Shown one piece after another: positions 26,856-35,713 of a stretch of DNA of 64,000 nucleotides. The notes below the pieces were generated by a model. It did no database searches. It had not been told where the DNA came from and saw nothing but the letters and a program-made list of their open reading frames with translations. Position numbers and translations under genes: made by a program. Each line of letters starts with the position of its first letter. Position 1 is the first letter of the stretch. The stretch comes from Photobacterium swingsii (GTDB lineage Bacteria > Pseudomonadota > Gammaproteobacteria > Enterobacterales > Vibrionaceae), in contig NZ_AP024853.1 of assembly GCF_024346715.1 (NCBI RefSeq), positions 1,612,001-1,676,000 on the forward strand. Direction: 5' to 3'.

Positions 26856-28109
26856 GTGAGCCGACAAAAAAGTCTAATTGGCTGGATAGATTTTTCATCT
26901 ACAGAGCGAGAGCGTGTATCTCAAGTGTTATCCATGTTACAAGAGAAAGGTACACTTGATGAGTTGGGTATAGGACAAATCAGGGATGCCTTTGCCGATC
27001 AGCTTTTTCCGGGTTTTTCTACTATCCAAACCCGCGCTAAGTACTTTGTCACTATCCCATATATCTTTCACGACTACCGTAAGTTAGATCCCTATGAGAG
27101 GCCCCCTCTTGCTGAATACATTAGCCAGCAAGAAGATAAATTAGCTAGGTGCTTAGTCGAAAACCATCGACATGATATGCCTGATGGGATCATTGGAAAA
27201 GAAAGCCTAGAGAAAGGAGTGGCTCGGAAGCCTTCTTCCGTCTACTGGAATGGACTGCGCCAGTTATCTATCGCTAAAACAGAACTGTCGTTAAGAGAGT
27301 TTGTTAATCAGTACCAAGAGCTAGCAAACAATAAGACCGAAGCCCATGTTGATGACGATGGGCAGCATTCTGATATCGCTCAACTGATGACGAAACCCGA
27401 TGGTTACTGTGAATCTTGGTTAAACCAAGTGTCAATAAAACTTACACGTAAAGAAGCTGATTACCTCAAAAATAAACTACAGCTATCGAGTAAGATTGAA
27501 CATAGTGTCCCCGCTCAGTTATTCAAGCACAACCTTGTTGGTGAAGCTTTGCAAGTGGGTGATATGGATGTCCATAATGGTTGGAAGGCAGAAGCCCTTT
27601 ATGAAAATTTAAAAGACTCTCCTATTTCCGAACAAACGAAAACATGTTTTGAAAACGCGCTGGAATTTAGTTTTGTTCTTGAAGGCGCGCATATTCGTTA
27701 CAACATCCTCATAGCCCAACGTGCCAAAAATATCGAACAGATTGAACAGTGGAATGAAGAGTTTGATGTTTGGTTGAATCAAGCTCATAAACAGCCGACG
27801 AGCTTTGAACAGCAGAGCATCGATAACTGGTATGAGTTTGCTTTCGGACCACATAAAAGCGCAAACAATCGTACACGTCAGTTTATCGAAAACTGGTGTA
27901 GCTTGATTCGCGAGAATGCCCCTGTAGATAAGTTGGATGCATGTGTTAAGCAGCAAGCGATAGCAAATAAAGGGGCAAGGTGTTTGCTGAAAAAAGCCCT
28001 CAGTGAAAATCAAAAGTGGGTTGGAATGCGCAAACTGGAGTTTCGTTGGCCTTCTGCCAGAGTCATTTTACAAGATATCCAGGAGGGGCTAGATGTTAGT
28101 GCCGGATAA
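26856..28109 (+). CDS. DUF6361-like protein, cassette gene 3
   Basis: 417 residues, soluble. The N-terminus LIGWIDFSSTERERVSQVL and the segment QTRAKYFVTIPYIFHDYRKL recall DUF6361 proteins, a family of unknown activity found beside PLD-type proteins and helicases; I assign this from memory, without a search. No nuclease or ATPase motif is visible. A GTG start is used. A 94-base gap before it is the only break in the cassette and could hold an internal promoter, so genes 3-5 may form their own unit. It overlaps the PLD gene by 17 bases. Confidence 0.68.
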   Translation: MSRQKSLIGWIDFSSTERERVSQVLSMLQEKGTLDELGIGQIRDAFADQLFPGFSTIQTRAKYFVTIPYIFHDYRKLDPYERPPLAEYISQQEDKLARCLVENHRHDMPDGIIGKESLEKGVARKPSSVYWNGLRQLSIAKTELSLREFVNQYQELANNKTEAHVDDDGQHSDIAQLMTKPDGYCESWLNQVSIKLTRKEADYLKNKLQLSSKIEHSVPAQLFKHNLVGEALQVGDMDVHNGWKAEALYENLKDSPISEQTKTCFENALEFSFVLEGAHIRYNILIAQRAKNIEQIEQWNEEFDVWLNQAHKQPTSFEQQSIDNWYEFAFGPHKSANNRTRQFIENWCSLIRENAPVDKLDACVKQQAIANKGARCLLKKALSENQKWVGMRKLEFRWPSARVILQDIQEGLDVSAG

Positions 28110-29916
28110 AAATCGCTTAGATTATGGCGAACAGCTTATTGCTCCCGAGGGTTATGAGCTTACTCATGCTATCGCCACGACGTATAGCTTGGATCTAAAT
28201 ACCTTGTTGACGGTGCCAATTGCCATGTGTTTTGGCCATACCTTAGAAGGCTCGGTTGAACACATGAGAATAGCGCTGTTGGAAGCGTTAGGAATGCTGG
28301 GAGATAAACTCACAGTATTCTACCAACAAGGCAATATTAAGTTGCCAGATAAGTACAACAGCTTATTTGGCTTGTTGGAAAGCAGTCTTATTCCAGTAGT
28401 TCCAAACGCAGGAGAGTCGAATTCGGAGTTTTCGTCGTTTCACCCGAAATTGTGGTTACTGCGATTCGAAAGTCCAGATGAAACTCAAAATGTAAAATAC
28501 CGCTTGATAGTGCTGTCACGTAACTTAACGTTTGATCGCAGCTGGGACCTTAGCGCCGTAATTAATGGAGAATCAAGAGGGAAGCGAAAGCCAGCCAATC
28601 GTCAGTTGATTGACTTTTTTGATGAGCTTTACCGCGGATCATCAACGCTTTCATTTGATGAAGTGATTGATCCAGAAGAGCTAATTAGGGTGCATTGGGA
28701 TAAACCAGATAACATCACTGAACTTGGTTTTCTCTCTACTGTTTTTGATGATGGCAATAAACGACAGCATCCAATTCGTTTAGAGCATGGTAATCAAGCC
28801 ATGCTTGCCGTATCACCTTTTATTCGAGGAGGCGGCAAAGTCGGGGCTTTAGACTGGCTTAGTACCTTTGCTCCTGATGACCAACGTTACTTATTTAGCC
28901 GTAAAGAAGAGCTTGATATGGCGGGCGAGAAAGCGTTGGACGGTTGGTACTGTTACGCACTTAACGAACCCCTCGTCGATGCGGAAGAAAATGAGGAAAT
29001 GGACCAGTCCCCATTTGTAGAAAATGACCTCAATTTGCATGCAAAGTTATTAGTTGTTGACGAGAATGATTCCACTACCAGCTGGCACCTTGGTTCTGCG
29101 AATACAACTCAAGCAGCGATGGGAGATGAAACCAAGAACCCGAGAAATAGTGAGTTCATGCTTCGTTTAACGGGCTCTAAAGATCACATTGGTGTTCATT
29201 CACTGATCAAGCAATGGGTTAATGAGCGTGGTACAGGCTTATTCACAAAACATGAGTTCAGCGAACTAGAACAAATTGAAGAAGAAGACTCTGAGCGAGT
29301 CCTCCGTCTACTAGAGTTCAGTCTAATTAAGGCCGATTGGAAACTTGAAGTTGATGCGAACGGTGATGATGAATATCAGTTGACCTTAAACGGCACTCAG
29401 GTTGATATCCCGGCGAATTTTGAGGTTAAGGTTTCTACGTTGAGCGCGTCTCAGCCTCGTCCATTATCTCGTGAAGTTATCTGGGACGGTCTTAACCCCT
29501 CCCAAATTAGTGCGCTCATCCACTTCGAAATATCTGAAAAGGATTCAGTGGTTAAAAATTTAGTCGTTCAAGCTGAAATAATATTTAACTGTAAATTGGA
29601 CCGTGGGAAGGCAATAACCAATGAACTGCTCGAGAATCGCTCGCAGTTTATGAGTTATATCGCGATGCTGTTACATATCGACCCAAGTAAGCAAGATTTG
29701 ATGAACAATACGGGCAAGGGAGGCGGTGAGGGGGCTGGTGGCGTGTTCTTCACCAAAGATAGTGTGATCTACGAAAAATTGATGCGAGCGGCTGCGTTAA
29801 GTCCGGATTTGTTAGAAAGAATTGATCGTTTACAGGCGCAAGTCGATGAAAATATCATTCCAGATGAATTTAAGACGTTATGGGGCGTCTTCTCGTCATT
29901 TGTACCATCTAAATAG
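28093..29916 (+). CDS. Phospholipase D-family nuclease-like protein, cassette gene 4
   Basis: 607 residues with two HxK motifs of the PLD superfamily: HPKLWLLRFES (about residue 116), followed by LIVLSRNLTFDRSWD, and LHAKLLVVDEND (about 315), followed by WHLGSANTTQAAMG. Paired HxK motifs make one phosphodiesterase site, and in defence systems such proteins act as nucleases. The usual Asp of HKD is present in the second motif; the first is less canonical. The last 150 residues include a Gly-rich linker (NTGKGGGEGAGGVFF). The start overlaps the DUF6361-like gene and has a perfect GGAGG ribosome site, so the two are coupled. It is followed 37 bases later by the second helicase. Confidence 0.8.
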   Translation: MLVPDKNRLDYGEQLIAPEGYELTHAIATTYSLDLNTLLTVPIAMCFGHTLEGSVEHMRIALLEALGMLGDKLTVFYQQGNIKLPDKYNSLFGLLESSLIPVVPNAGESNSEFSSFHPKLWLLRFESPDETQNVKYRLIVLSRNLTFDRSWDLSAVINGESRGKRKPANRQLIDFFDELYRGSSTLSFDEVIDPEELIRVHWDKPDNITELGFLSTVFDDGNKRQHPIRLEHGNQAMLAVSPFIRGGGKVGALDWLSTFAPDDQRYLFSRKEELDMAGEKALDGWYCYALNEPLVDAEENEEMDQSPFVENDLNLHAKLLVVDENDSTTSWHLGSANTTQAAMGDETKNPRNSEFMLRLTGSKDHIGVHSLIKQWVNERGTGLFTKHEFSELEQIEEEDSERVLRLLEFSLIKADWKLEVDANGDDEYQLTLNGTQVDIPANFEVKVSTLSASQPRPLSREVIWDGLNPSQISALIHFEISEKDSVVKNLVVQAEIIFNCKLDRGKAITNELLENRSQFMSYIAMLLHIDPSKQDLMNNTGKGGGEGAGGVFFTKDSVIYEKLMRAAALSPDLLERIDRLQAQVDENIIPDEFKTLWGVFSSFVPSK

Positions 29917-29953
29917 TACTTCAAAAACGTCGAAATAATAAGATAACTAGATA

Positions 29954-32900
29954 ATGACACAAGCAATCCTAGAGCAACTAAACGGTGTATTAGCTGGCCT
30001 TAAAGACTTTCAAAAGGCAACGGTAGATCTCGTTATAGATAAGTATCAAACACCCGAACACAGCCACAGAATACTGGTTGCTGATGAGGTGGGGTTAGGA
30101 AAAACTATCGTCGCGAAAGGTGCCATCGCTCAATTACTGAAAAGACATGTAGGGTCCAATACGACTAAACCGATGCGTGTCATCTATATCTGCTCCAACC
30201 TTGCATTGGCAGATGAGAATCGCCAAAAGCTGGCGCTTTTTAATGGCGAAGATGCAAAGCGATGGGTGAAACCTTCAACATTTGGGCGCTTGGTTGAACT
30301 GGCTCTAAAGCCGAAAAAATCTGAAATAAACGATGAGCACATCATTGAAGTTTGTACGTTAACCCCTTCGACTTCTTTTACGTTGACTGCTGGATCGGGT
30401 AACTGCCGAGAAAGAGCGATCTTAGCGGTTTTACTGTCTCAAACGACGAATTTATGTGAAGTTGTGGAACCAATTCGTCAGCTATTCAAAACCAATCAGA
30501 TTACCAAAGAGGGCCGATGGGAAGATGAATTGAGGTATCTGGATCTATATTTTGATACAGATCCGTTAGTCGTATCTCAGCTTGAAAGCGGCTTGAGCAA
30601 GCCTTGTGAATCTAATGTGTTAAGAGAACACTTTTCATCGCTTCATGAGGCAGCGCTCTACCTAGCTAATTGTTGGAACAATGACTCAGGCGAAACTGAT
30701 AAGACTAGCCACCTATTTTACCATTTTAGAGTGGAAATTCGTCGACTGGTGGCGCGCTGTTGTGCTGGAAGCTTGCAAGCAGACTTGTTCATCCTAGACG
30801 AGTTCCAACGCTTTCAGTCTTTAACAGATCAAAGCTCCGATTCCGAAGAATCGTTAATTGCTAGGCAGGTATTTAGTGATAAGGGCAAAGCCAAAAAAGC
30901 AAAATCCAAAGTACTTTTGTTGTCGGCAACGCCTTTTAAAGCGATGACGACAATTAACGATGAGGACGATGAAAGCAGTCATCATGAACAATTGCATAAG
31001 TTACTCGATTTTCTATCACACAATGATGTGGACTTTGTCTCTCAATACGAACTGAAGCGTAATCTGCTTCATGGGGATATGTTAACCCTGTCGTCCGGCA
31101 ATGCAGATTTTGAGTCTATTAGCGATGCCAATGCTCGCTCTGTCGAAAAGTTACTGCGAGAATATATTGCCAGAACTGAGCGCAGCCAAATTAGCAAAGG
31201 CTTTGAGCAGCTTATTCATTCCAATGAACTATGTTGTGGTTCTGATTTTAGTGTTGAAGAAGTCCAAGGTTACCGTGCGATCGAAGCGTTAAACGCAGTG
31301 CTGCCTAAGGGGCGTGGAGGTGTCTCTCTTATCGAGTTCGCTAAGTCAGCACCTTGGGCTATCTCTTTCCTAAATGGTTATGCTTTTAAGGAATTATACC
31401 ACCGCAATATCAATAACCCTGATGTACGTAAGCTGCTAAGAAAGTCTAAAAGTAGCGAGCACACTCAGGCTTGGCTCTCTCATGCTAACATTCAAAATCA
31501 TAGATTGAACGTTGAACAAAGTGCCCCGAATGCAAAGGTCAAAGCGCTAAGTAAAGTGATTTTCGAAGGTTCGCCGGAGAACTTGCTTTGGTCCCCTCCT
31601 TGCAAACCTTACTACCAATTTGACGGTGTATTTAAAGGGAATGAGTCTTTTACCAAGACGTTGCTATTTTCATCGTGGGCGCTTGTGCCAAAGGCATTAA
31701 GTTGCCTGTGGTCTTATGAGGCCGAACGTCGAGTAATAAAAGGGAAGGGTAAGAGGCCGCAATACCATAGTGATAAAAACTCTTCACCTTTACTTCGGTT
31801 TGAAGGCAAATCAACGCTCAACGTATGGCATTTACTTTATCCTTGTAAATCGCTAGTCGACGTGTCGTATTTGGGTGATAGCCTAGATGAGGTATTGGCT
31901 CAACAAACCACGTTGATTCAGAGCAAATTAGCTTGTTTAAAGCAATACGAAAGTGATGACAAGACAAATAGCGATTGGTATGTACTCGCTCCTATGCTGC
32001 TGGATCGGCAAGCTGGCGAGGTTGAGCATTTCGAACAATGGATACAGCAGATAGATTCGCGTTTGAGCCAAGAAGGCCGTACTAAGCATTTTGCCAAAAT
32101 TAAACAGTATTTTGAGGGGAGTGAGTCATTCGCTTTAGGTAAAATGCCTGATGACTTAGCCAAAGTGCTGGCATATTCAAGCCTAGCTAATCCTGCTACC
32201 TGCGCGATGAGGACCATTCAAGCGCTATGGTCAGAAGACCTCTCTGAACTCGACTTGGTTAGTTACTCTGTTCAGTTTGCGGAGCTGACAATCAGACTGT
32301 TCAACCATGAATACGCAATTCCCATTGTGAAACGTAACGTTAAACACACTCTGCTATCTGGACAGACGGCTTCACCCGCTTGGTATAAGGTCTTGGTCTA
32401 TTGCGCACATGGTAACTACCAATCAATGTTGGATGAATACTGTCACTTACTTGCGACATCAGGCAGTGATGTGTATGCAGCAACAAGTAAGCTAGAGCAT
32501 GCCATGGGAATACGAAGTTCATCCGAGCAGGTTCACTTCTGGGAGAATAGAACAAAAGCAAAAGATAAATGTTCATCGTCGATGCGTTGTCATTTTGCTG
32601 TTCCGCTCGGCAATCAAAAACTCAATGATGATAGTGGCTTGAAACGAGTAGTGAGCGTACGTGACGCGTTTAACTCCCCATTCCGACCATTTGTGTTGAG
32701 TTCGACATCGATTGGTCAAGAAGGGCTCGATTTTCACTGGTATTGCCGTCGAGTGGTTCATTGGAACTTACCCAACAACCCTATCGATATTGAGCAACGA
32801 GAAGGGCGAGTGAACAGGTATAAGTCGCTTGTTGTTCGTCAACGCATAGCAGAAAACCACACTCCAGATTTTGGAAACAAAGCGGATGTTTGGGAGCAGC

Positions 32901-33196
32901 TATTCGCACAAGCAGCCAATGATGATGCGAATAAAACGAGTGACTTAGAGCCGTACTGGTTTACTCCTAATGGCAAGGCTCAAATTGAACGAATTGTGCC
33001 GACTTACCCAATGAGTAAGGAAGTTGCGAAATATGCTGAAGTGAAAAAAATACTGGTGCTCTATCGCTTAGCGTTTGGACAACCGAGACAGCAAGAACTC
33101 TTAGAAAACTTCACAGCTTGCGATATAGAAAGTGAAGAATTTAATCGAGTGAAGGACTCGTTGATCATCGACCTTGCCCCTTTGAATACTATTTGA
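29954..33196 (+). CDS. SNF2-type SF2 helicase, cassette gene 5
   Basis: 1080 residues. Motifs: Walker A ADEVGLGKTIVAKG (about 43-56), Walker B FILDEFQRFQ (about 278), motif III LLLSATPFKAM (about 320), and in the C-terminal lobe SSTSIGQEGLDFHWY with NPIDIEQREGRVNRYKS (about 915-960). The ADEVGLGKT form and the closing QREGRVNR are typical of SNF2/RapA-like DNA translocases. No nuclease domain is visible, so cutting would come from the PLD partner. It is the last gene of the cassette and is followed by a strong terminator. The triple DUF6361-like/PLD/helicase may be a unit on its own. Confidence 0.85.
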   Translation: MTQAILEQLNGVLAGLKDFQKATVDLVIDKYQTPEHSHRILVADEVGLGKTIVAKGAIAQLLKRHVGSNTTKPMRVIYICSNLALADENRQKLALFNGEDAKRWVKPSTFGRLVELALKPKKSEINDEHIIEVCTLTPSTSFTLTAGSGNCRERAILAVLLSQTTNLCEVVEPIRQLFKTNQITKEGRWEDELRYLDLYFDTDPLVVSQLESGLSKPCESNVLREHFSSLHEAALYLANCWNNDSGETDKTSHLFYHFRVEIRRLVARCCAGSLQADLFILDEFQRFQSLTDQSSDSEESLIARQVFSDKGKAKKAKSKVLLLSATPFKAMTTINDEDDESSHHEQLHKLLDFLSHNDVDFVSQYELKRNLLHGDMLTLSSGNADFESISDANARSVEKLLREYIARTERSQISKGFEQLIHSNELCCGSDFSVEEVQGYRAIEALNAVLPKGRGGVSLIEFAKSAPWAISFLNGYAFKELYHRNINNPDVRKLLRKSKSSEHTQAWLSHANIQNHRLNVEQSAPNAKVKALSKVIFEGSPENLLWSPPCKPYYQFDGVFKGNESFTKTLLFSSWALVPKALSCLWSYEAERRVIKGKGKRPQYHSDKNSSPLLRFEGKSTLNVWHLLYPCKSLVDVSYLGDSLDEVLAQQTTLIQSKLACLKQYESDDKTNSDWYVLAPMLLDRQAGEVEHFEQWIQQIDSRLSQEGRTKHFAKIKQYFEGSESFALGKMPDDLAKVLAYSSLANPATCAMRTIQALWSEDLSELDLVSYSVQFAELTIRLFNHEYAIPIVKRNVKHTLLSGQTASPAWYKVLVYCAHGNYQSMLDEYCHLLATSGSDVYAATSKLEHAMGIRSSSEQVHFWENRTKAKDKCSSSMRCHFAVPLGNQKLNDDSGLKRVVSVRDAFNSPFRPFVLSSTSIGQEGLDFHWYCRRVVHWNLPNNPIDIEQREGRVNRYKSLVVRQRIAENHTPDFGNKADVWEQLFAQAANDDANKTSDLEPYWFTPNGKAQIERIVPTYPMSKEVAKYAEVKKILVLYRLAFGQPRQQELLENFTACDIESEEFNRVKDSLIIDLAPLNTI

Positions 33197-33200
33197 TTTA

Positions 33201-33237
33201 CCCCTACCAGCGAAAGCTGGTGGGGATTTGTATTTTT
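33201..33237 (+). terminator. Terminator of the five-gene cassette
   Basis: Stem ACCAGC / GCTGGT extended by CCCC / GGGG, GAAA loop, followed by ATTTGTATTTTTT, five bases after the helicase stop. Confidence 0.8.
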
Positions 33238-33369
33238 TATATGCACTCAGTCTTGTATTGAGTTATCTCACATTGCCCACTCCCCAATTTTCCCATATTC
33301 TCTCACCATTAATTCTGATGAATAAAACCAACTGAGATAACACTCTGAATGGTAGACTAAATTTTAACC

Positions 33370-33519
33370 TTGAAAGAGGTGGCCGCTTACTTAAAGTTGG
33401 CCGAAAAAACAGCATATAGATTAGCAAGCGAAGGAAAGCTTCCTGGCTTCAAAGTCGGCGGTTCTTGGCGCTTCAAACGTGAAGATCTCGAAGTATGGAT
33501 CGAAAAACAAAAAACGTAG
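33370..33519 (+). CDS. Small HTH (excisionase/MerR-like) DNA-binding protein
   Basis: 49 residues, below usual ORF cut-offs. LKEVAAYLKLAEKTAYRLA followed by GKLPGFKVGGSWRFKREDLE is the classic one-domain HTH_17 (excisionase-type) fold, ending VWIEKQKT. I chose the TTG at 33370, since an in-frame stop lies at 33358-33360; an ATT at 33361 could add three residues. It lies eight bases before the mrr remnant. Such small HTH genes commonly precede mrr-type restriction genes, so it probably regulates that unit and is not a true excisionase. Its partner is destroyed, so it may be an orphan. Confidence 0.72.
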   Translation: MKEVAAYLKLAEKTAYRLASEGKLPGFKVGGSWRFKREDLEVWIEKQKT

Positions 33520-33527
33520 GTGCTTAG

Positions 33528-33842
33528 ATGCTCCCAAGTTATCAAGATTTAATGAAGCCAGTGTTAGAGGCTGCGAAAAATGAAGAAGTTAAGCTCAGCA
33601 ACGTTGTAGATTTGCTAGCGGAGCAATTTAATCTGTCAGAAGACGAGAGAACGGAGCTGCTTCCTAGTGGCCGACAAGCGGCATTCACGAACCGAGTTGG
33701 ATGGGCCAAAAACTATCTAGCGAAAGCTGGGCTTTTGGATTCCACAAGGCGTGGTCATTTCGTTATAACAGACTTGGGTAAAGAAGCTCTAAACAGTGGC
33801 GAAGAGATCAATAACCAATACCTTAAACGTTTTGATGACTTC
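33528..33842 (+). pseudogene. mrr: Truncated Mrr restriction protein, N-terminal domain only
   Basis: About 105 residues match the Mrr N-terminal DNA-binding domain: LPSYQDLMKPVLEAA, LLPSGRQAAFTNRVGWAKNY, GHFVITDLGKEAL and NNQYLKRFDDF. Mrr is a type IV enzyme that cuts modified DNA. The catalytic Mrr_cat domain (PD-(D/E)XK) is missing. After about 33842 the sequence is the antisense of a WYL regulator gene, so the frame runs on into unrelated residues to 34031. The junction therefore marks a deletion or recombination that joined two defence loci. Nuclease activity is impossible; a DNA-binding fragment could still be made. Confidence 0.82.
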
Positions 33843-34289
33843 AATGCCGTCTTTGAGCGATGTGTAGCTTATATCTACACGTTTGTTCTCTCGGATTGCT
33901 TGAATAAGTGGACGCAAGATTTGTGGCGAGATATTTCGTGTGACAGGGCGAACCATCGCAGTATTCTCAAACCCCATATCAAGCTCATTAAATGTGATGG
34001 TCATATCTTCACTTCTCGAAAGGATGTGTAAATATTCATCAGCATGACCGCTTGTCAACTGTGGGACAAAGCTATCACTGGGTTTGTAGCCTTTCAGTTG
34101 TTTATCATAAACAAGGTTTCCTGAAGCGATATCGGCTAGATAGGTGTTGATGTCTTTCGATGCTTGCTGTCTGCCAATACCAAAACTTTTAATCAAGTGG
34201 TTGGTCGTTAGTCGCCCTTCCCATAGTGCAATAATCTCAATCATTCTGTATCGAAAAAGTAGATCCCACCTAACGGGCCATTTACTCAT
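33838..34289 (-). pseudogene. Truncated WYL regulator of the Wadjet locus
   Basis: The first 150 residues are about 88% identical to the intact regulator at 20298-21158 (same HTH region LTTNHLIKSFGIGRQQASKD). Matching stops right after KDGIEV, in the early WYL domain. The frame then reads into antisense mrr sequence and stops at 33789. The DNA-binding half is intact and the ligand-sensing half is lost. It was probably the divergent repressor of the jetABCD operon. If expressed, it might bind the operator constitutively, or simply be inactive. Confidence 0.85.
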
Positions 34290-34333
34290 AGTTTGAATCC
34301 TGTCTAATTATGCTACGTGTATAAGTACACAGC

Positions 34334-34348
34334 ATTTACCTGTCGTCA
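34334..34348. promoter_or_regulatory. Putative WYL-regulator operator, copy 2 (jet operon)
   Basis: ATTTACCTGTCGTCA is identical to 21202-21216 and sits 45 bases from the start of the truncated WYL gene and about 90 bases before jetA. The flanking CAG is shared too. The palindrome seen at copy 1 is only partly kept here (CGTCAACGGCG). Confidence 0.58.
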
Positions 34349-34435
34349 ACGGCGATATATTTTGTCGGCAGTAATGAATAGTCAACCAGCAGTGCATTTT
34401 GTTCTTTCTATTAGATACGCATTAAGTAGGTTTCA

Positions 34436-35713
34436 ATGGCCGCACCTAAAAGTCTCACTTTTCAGTTACATCAACATTGGGAGGTGGTTGAGCACTTAAC
34501 TCGGCTCTCGCGAGAGTTTCCAGCGTTTGAGCTGAGAGTACTTGAACAGGTGATCAATCAGTTCAAAAACAAGAACACGGACAGTAATACTGTTCTCACT
34601 AGTCTTGTTAATGTAGACATATTGCAGCCTATGGATCGAAGTAACGACTATCAGCTGAATACGCTAGTTATCGAATTTGTCAGAGGTTTGACCCAAGAGC
34701 ATGAGTTAGGTCTATCAGCGGTACTTAAAGCACGAGTTGATGCAATTAAACATGCCACCAGTCAAGTGTTAGAAGGGCTTGACGGAGCGGACAATGATTT
34801 ACTTCGCGTTGGCGCGAACAGGCTGTCAGAGCTTGTAAGAAAGATTACCCAACAGCTGACACAAGACAAACAAGCAATCTTAGAAATAGCAGAGTTGGCG
34901 AAGTCGGCGGACACCAGTGTCCCAATTCAACGTCGCTACCGTGAAGTGTTAGAAGTATACGATCAGTATGTTGAGCCCATGAACGAAATGATGGATAGCG
35001 GCCTTGGTGGCAGTTTCTACCCCTTATTAGAAAAGGCGGAAGAAGCACTCGATTCTGCTGTTGATATTCTTTCCATGCGTGGTTCTTTGTATCAACAAAG
35101 GTTGGCAATGCGCCAGATAGCTTATCAAGTCAAAGATCTGCGATACCAAGGACGAATCATAGCTCAGCAATGCGCCGATACCTTGTTGCCGTTAAGAGAG
35201 GAAGCCAGACAGCATAACCAGCTTTCAGCGGTGATTAGCAAGCAGCTTAGCTTAGTTCGTAAAAAGGGATTAGTGCGAGGGCTGAATGCCAACGGTTTAC
35301 CAATGTGGAAAAGTAGCCGCGTCATCAAAACTCAATTGGGTAACGAGGTGCGTGAGTTGATGGCAGAATTCATGGACTTCGAACCTAGCTCTATTCCATT
35401 CCCGGATGAAGAGGAAATGCCAGAGAGTCCAATGATCGACTGGGTTGATGAAGAGCTTTTACGACAACAACTTATTGACGCATTACCAGTAGAGAACCTC
35501 ATGACATGGCTCAGAGGAAACTATCCGTACCTACCGGATGCCGAGCTATTGCGGCTTTATCACGAGCTTGTCCGTGATCCTCAGTGGCAAAGCACATTAG
35601 GGGAGAATTCAAATACCACAGCGCTGAACACAGTTGCCGTAAGTTACCACCCTCATGAAATAAAGACGTTGACTCGCTTAACAAATCCAAAGGATGTTGA
35701 TAATGCAAACTAG
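34436..35713 (+). CDS. jetA: Wadjet subunit JetA (MukF/kleisin-like)
   Basis: 425 residues, mostly helical and acidic. No motif is diagnostic by eye, and the assignment rests mainly on its place as first gene of a tightly overlapping JetA-B-C-D order. In Wadjet, JetA is the kleisin that closes the SMC ring (MukF-like), and its winged-helix N-terminus would fit residues 1-90. Long helices run from about 95 to 260. The C-terminus NLMTWLRGNYPYLPDAELL may be a second winged helix. It has an ATG start after TAAGTAGG and overlaps jetB. Divergent is the broken WYL repressor. Confidence 0.75.
   Translation: MAAPKSLTFQLHQHWEVVEHLTRLSREFPAFELRVLEQVINQFKNKNTDSNTVLTSLVNVDILQPMDRSNDYQLNTLVIEFVRGLTQEHELGLSAVLKARVDAIKHATSQVLEGLDGADNDLLRVGANRLSELVRKITQQLTQDKQAILEIAELAKSADTSVPIQRRYREVLEVYDQYVEPMNEMMDSGLGGSFYPLLEKAEEALDSAVDILSMRGSLYQQRLAMRQIAYQVKDLRYQGRIIAQQCADTLLPLREEARQHNQLSAVISKQLSLVRKKGLVRGLNANGLPMWKSSRVIKTQLGNEVRELMAEFMDFEPSSIPFPDEEEMPESPMIDWVDEELLRQQLIDALPVENLMTWLRGNYPYLPDAELLRLYHELVRDPQWQSTLGENSNTTALNTVAVSYHPHEIKTLTRLTNPKDVDNAN

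Noticed and set aside
33370..33519. Reading the small HTH protein as a phage excisionase with a nearby integrase
   Set aside because: No integrase gene was seen in the window; pairing with mrr explains it better.
33843..34031. Extension of the mrr frame beyond the junction
   Set aside because: The codons are the antisense of the WYL gene, so the residues carry no Mrr domain content.
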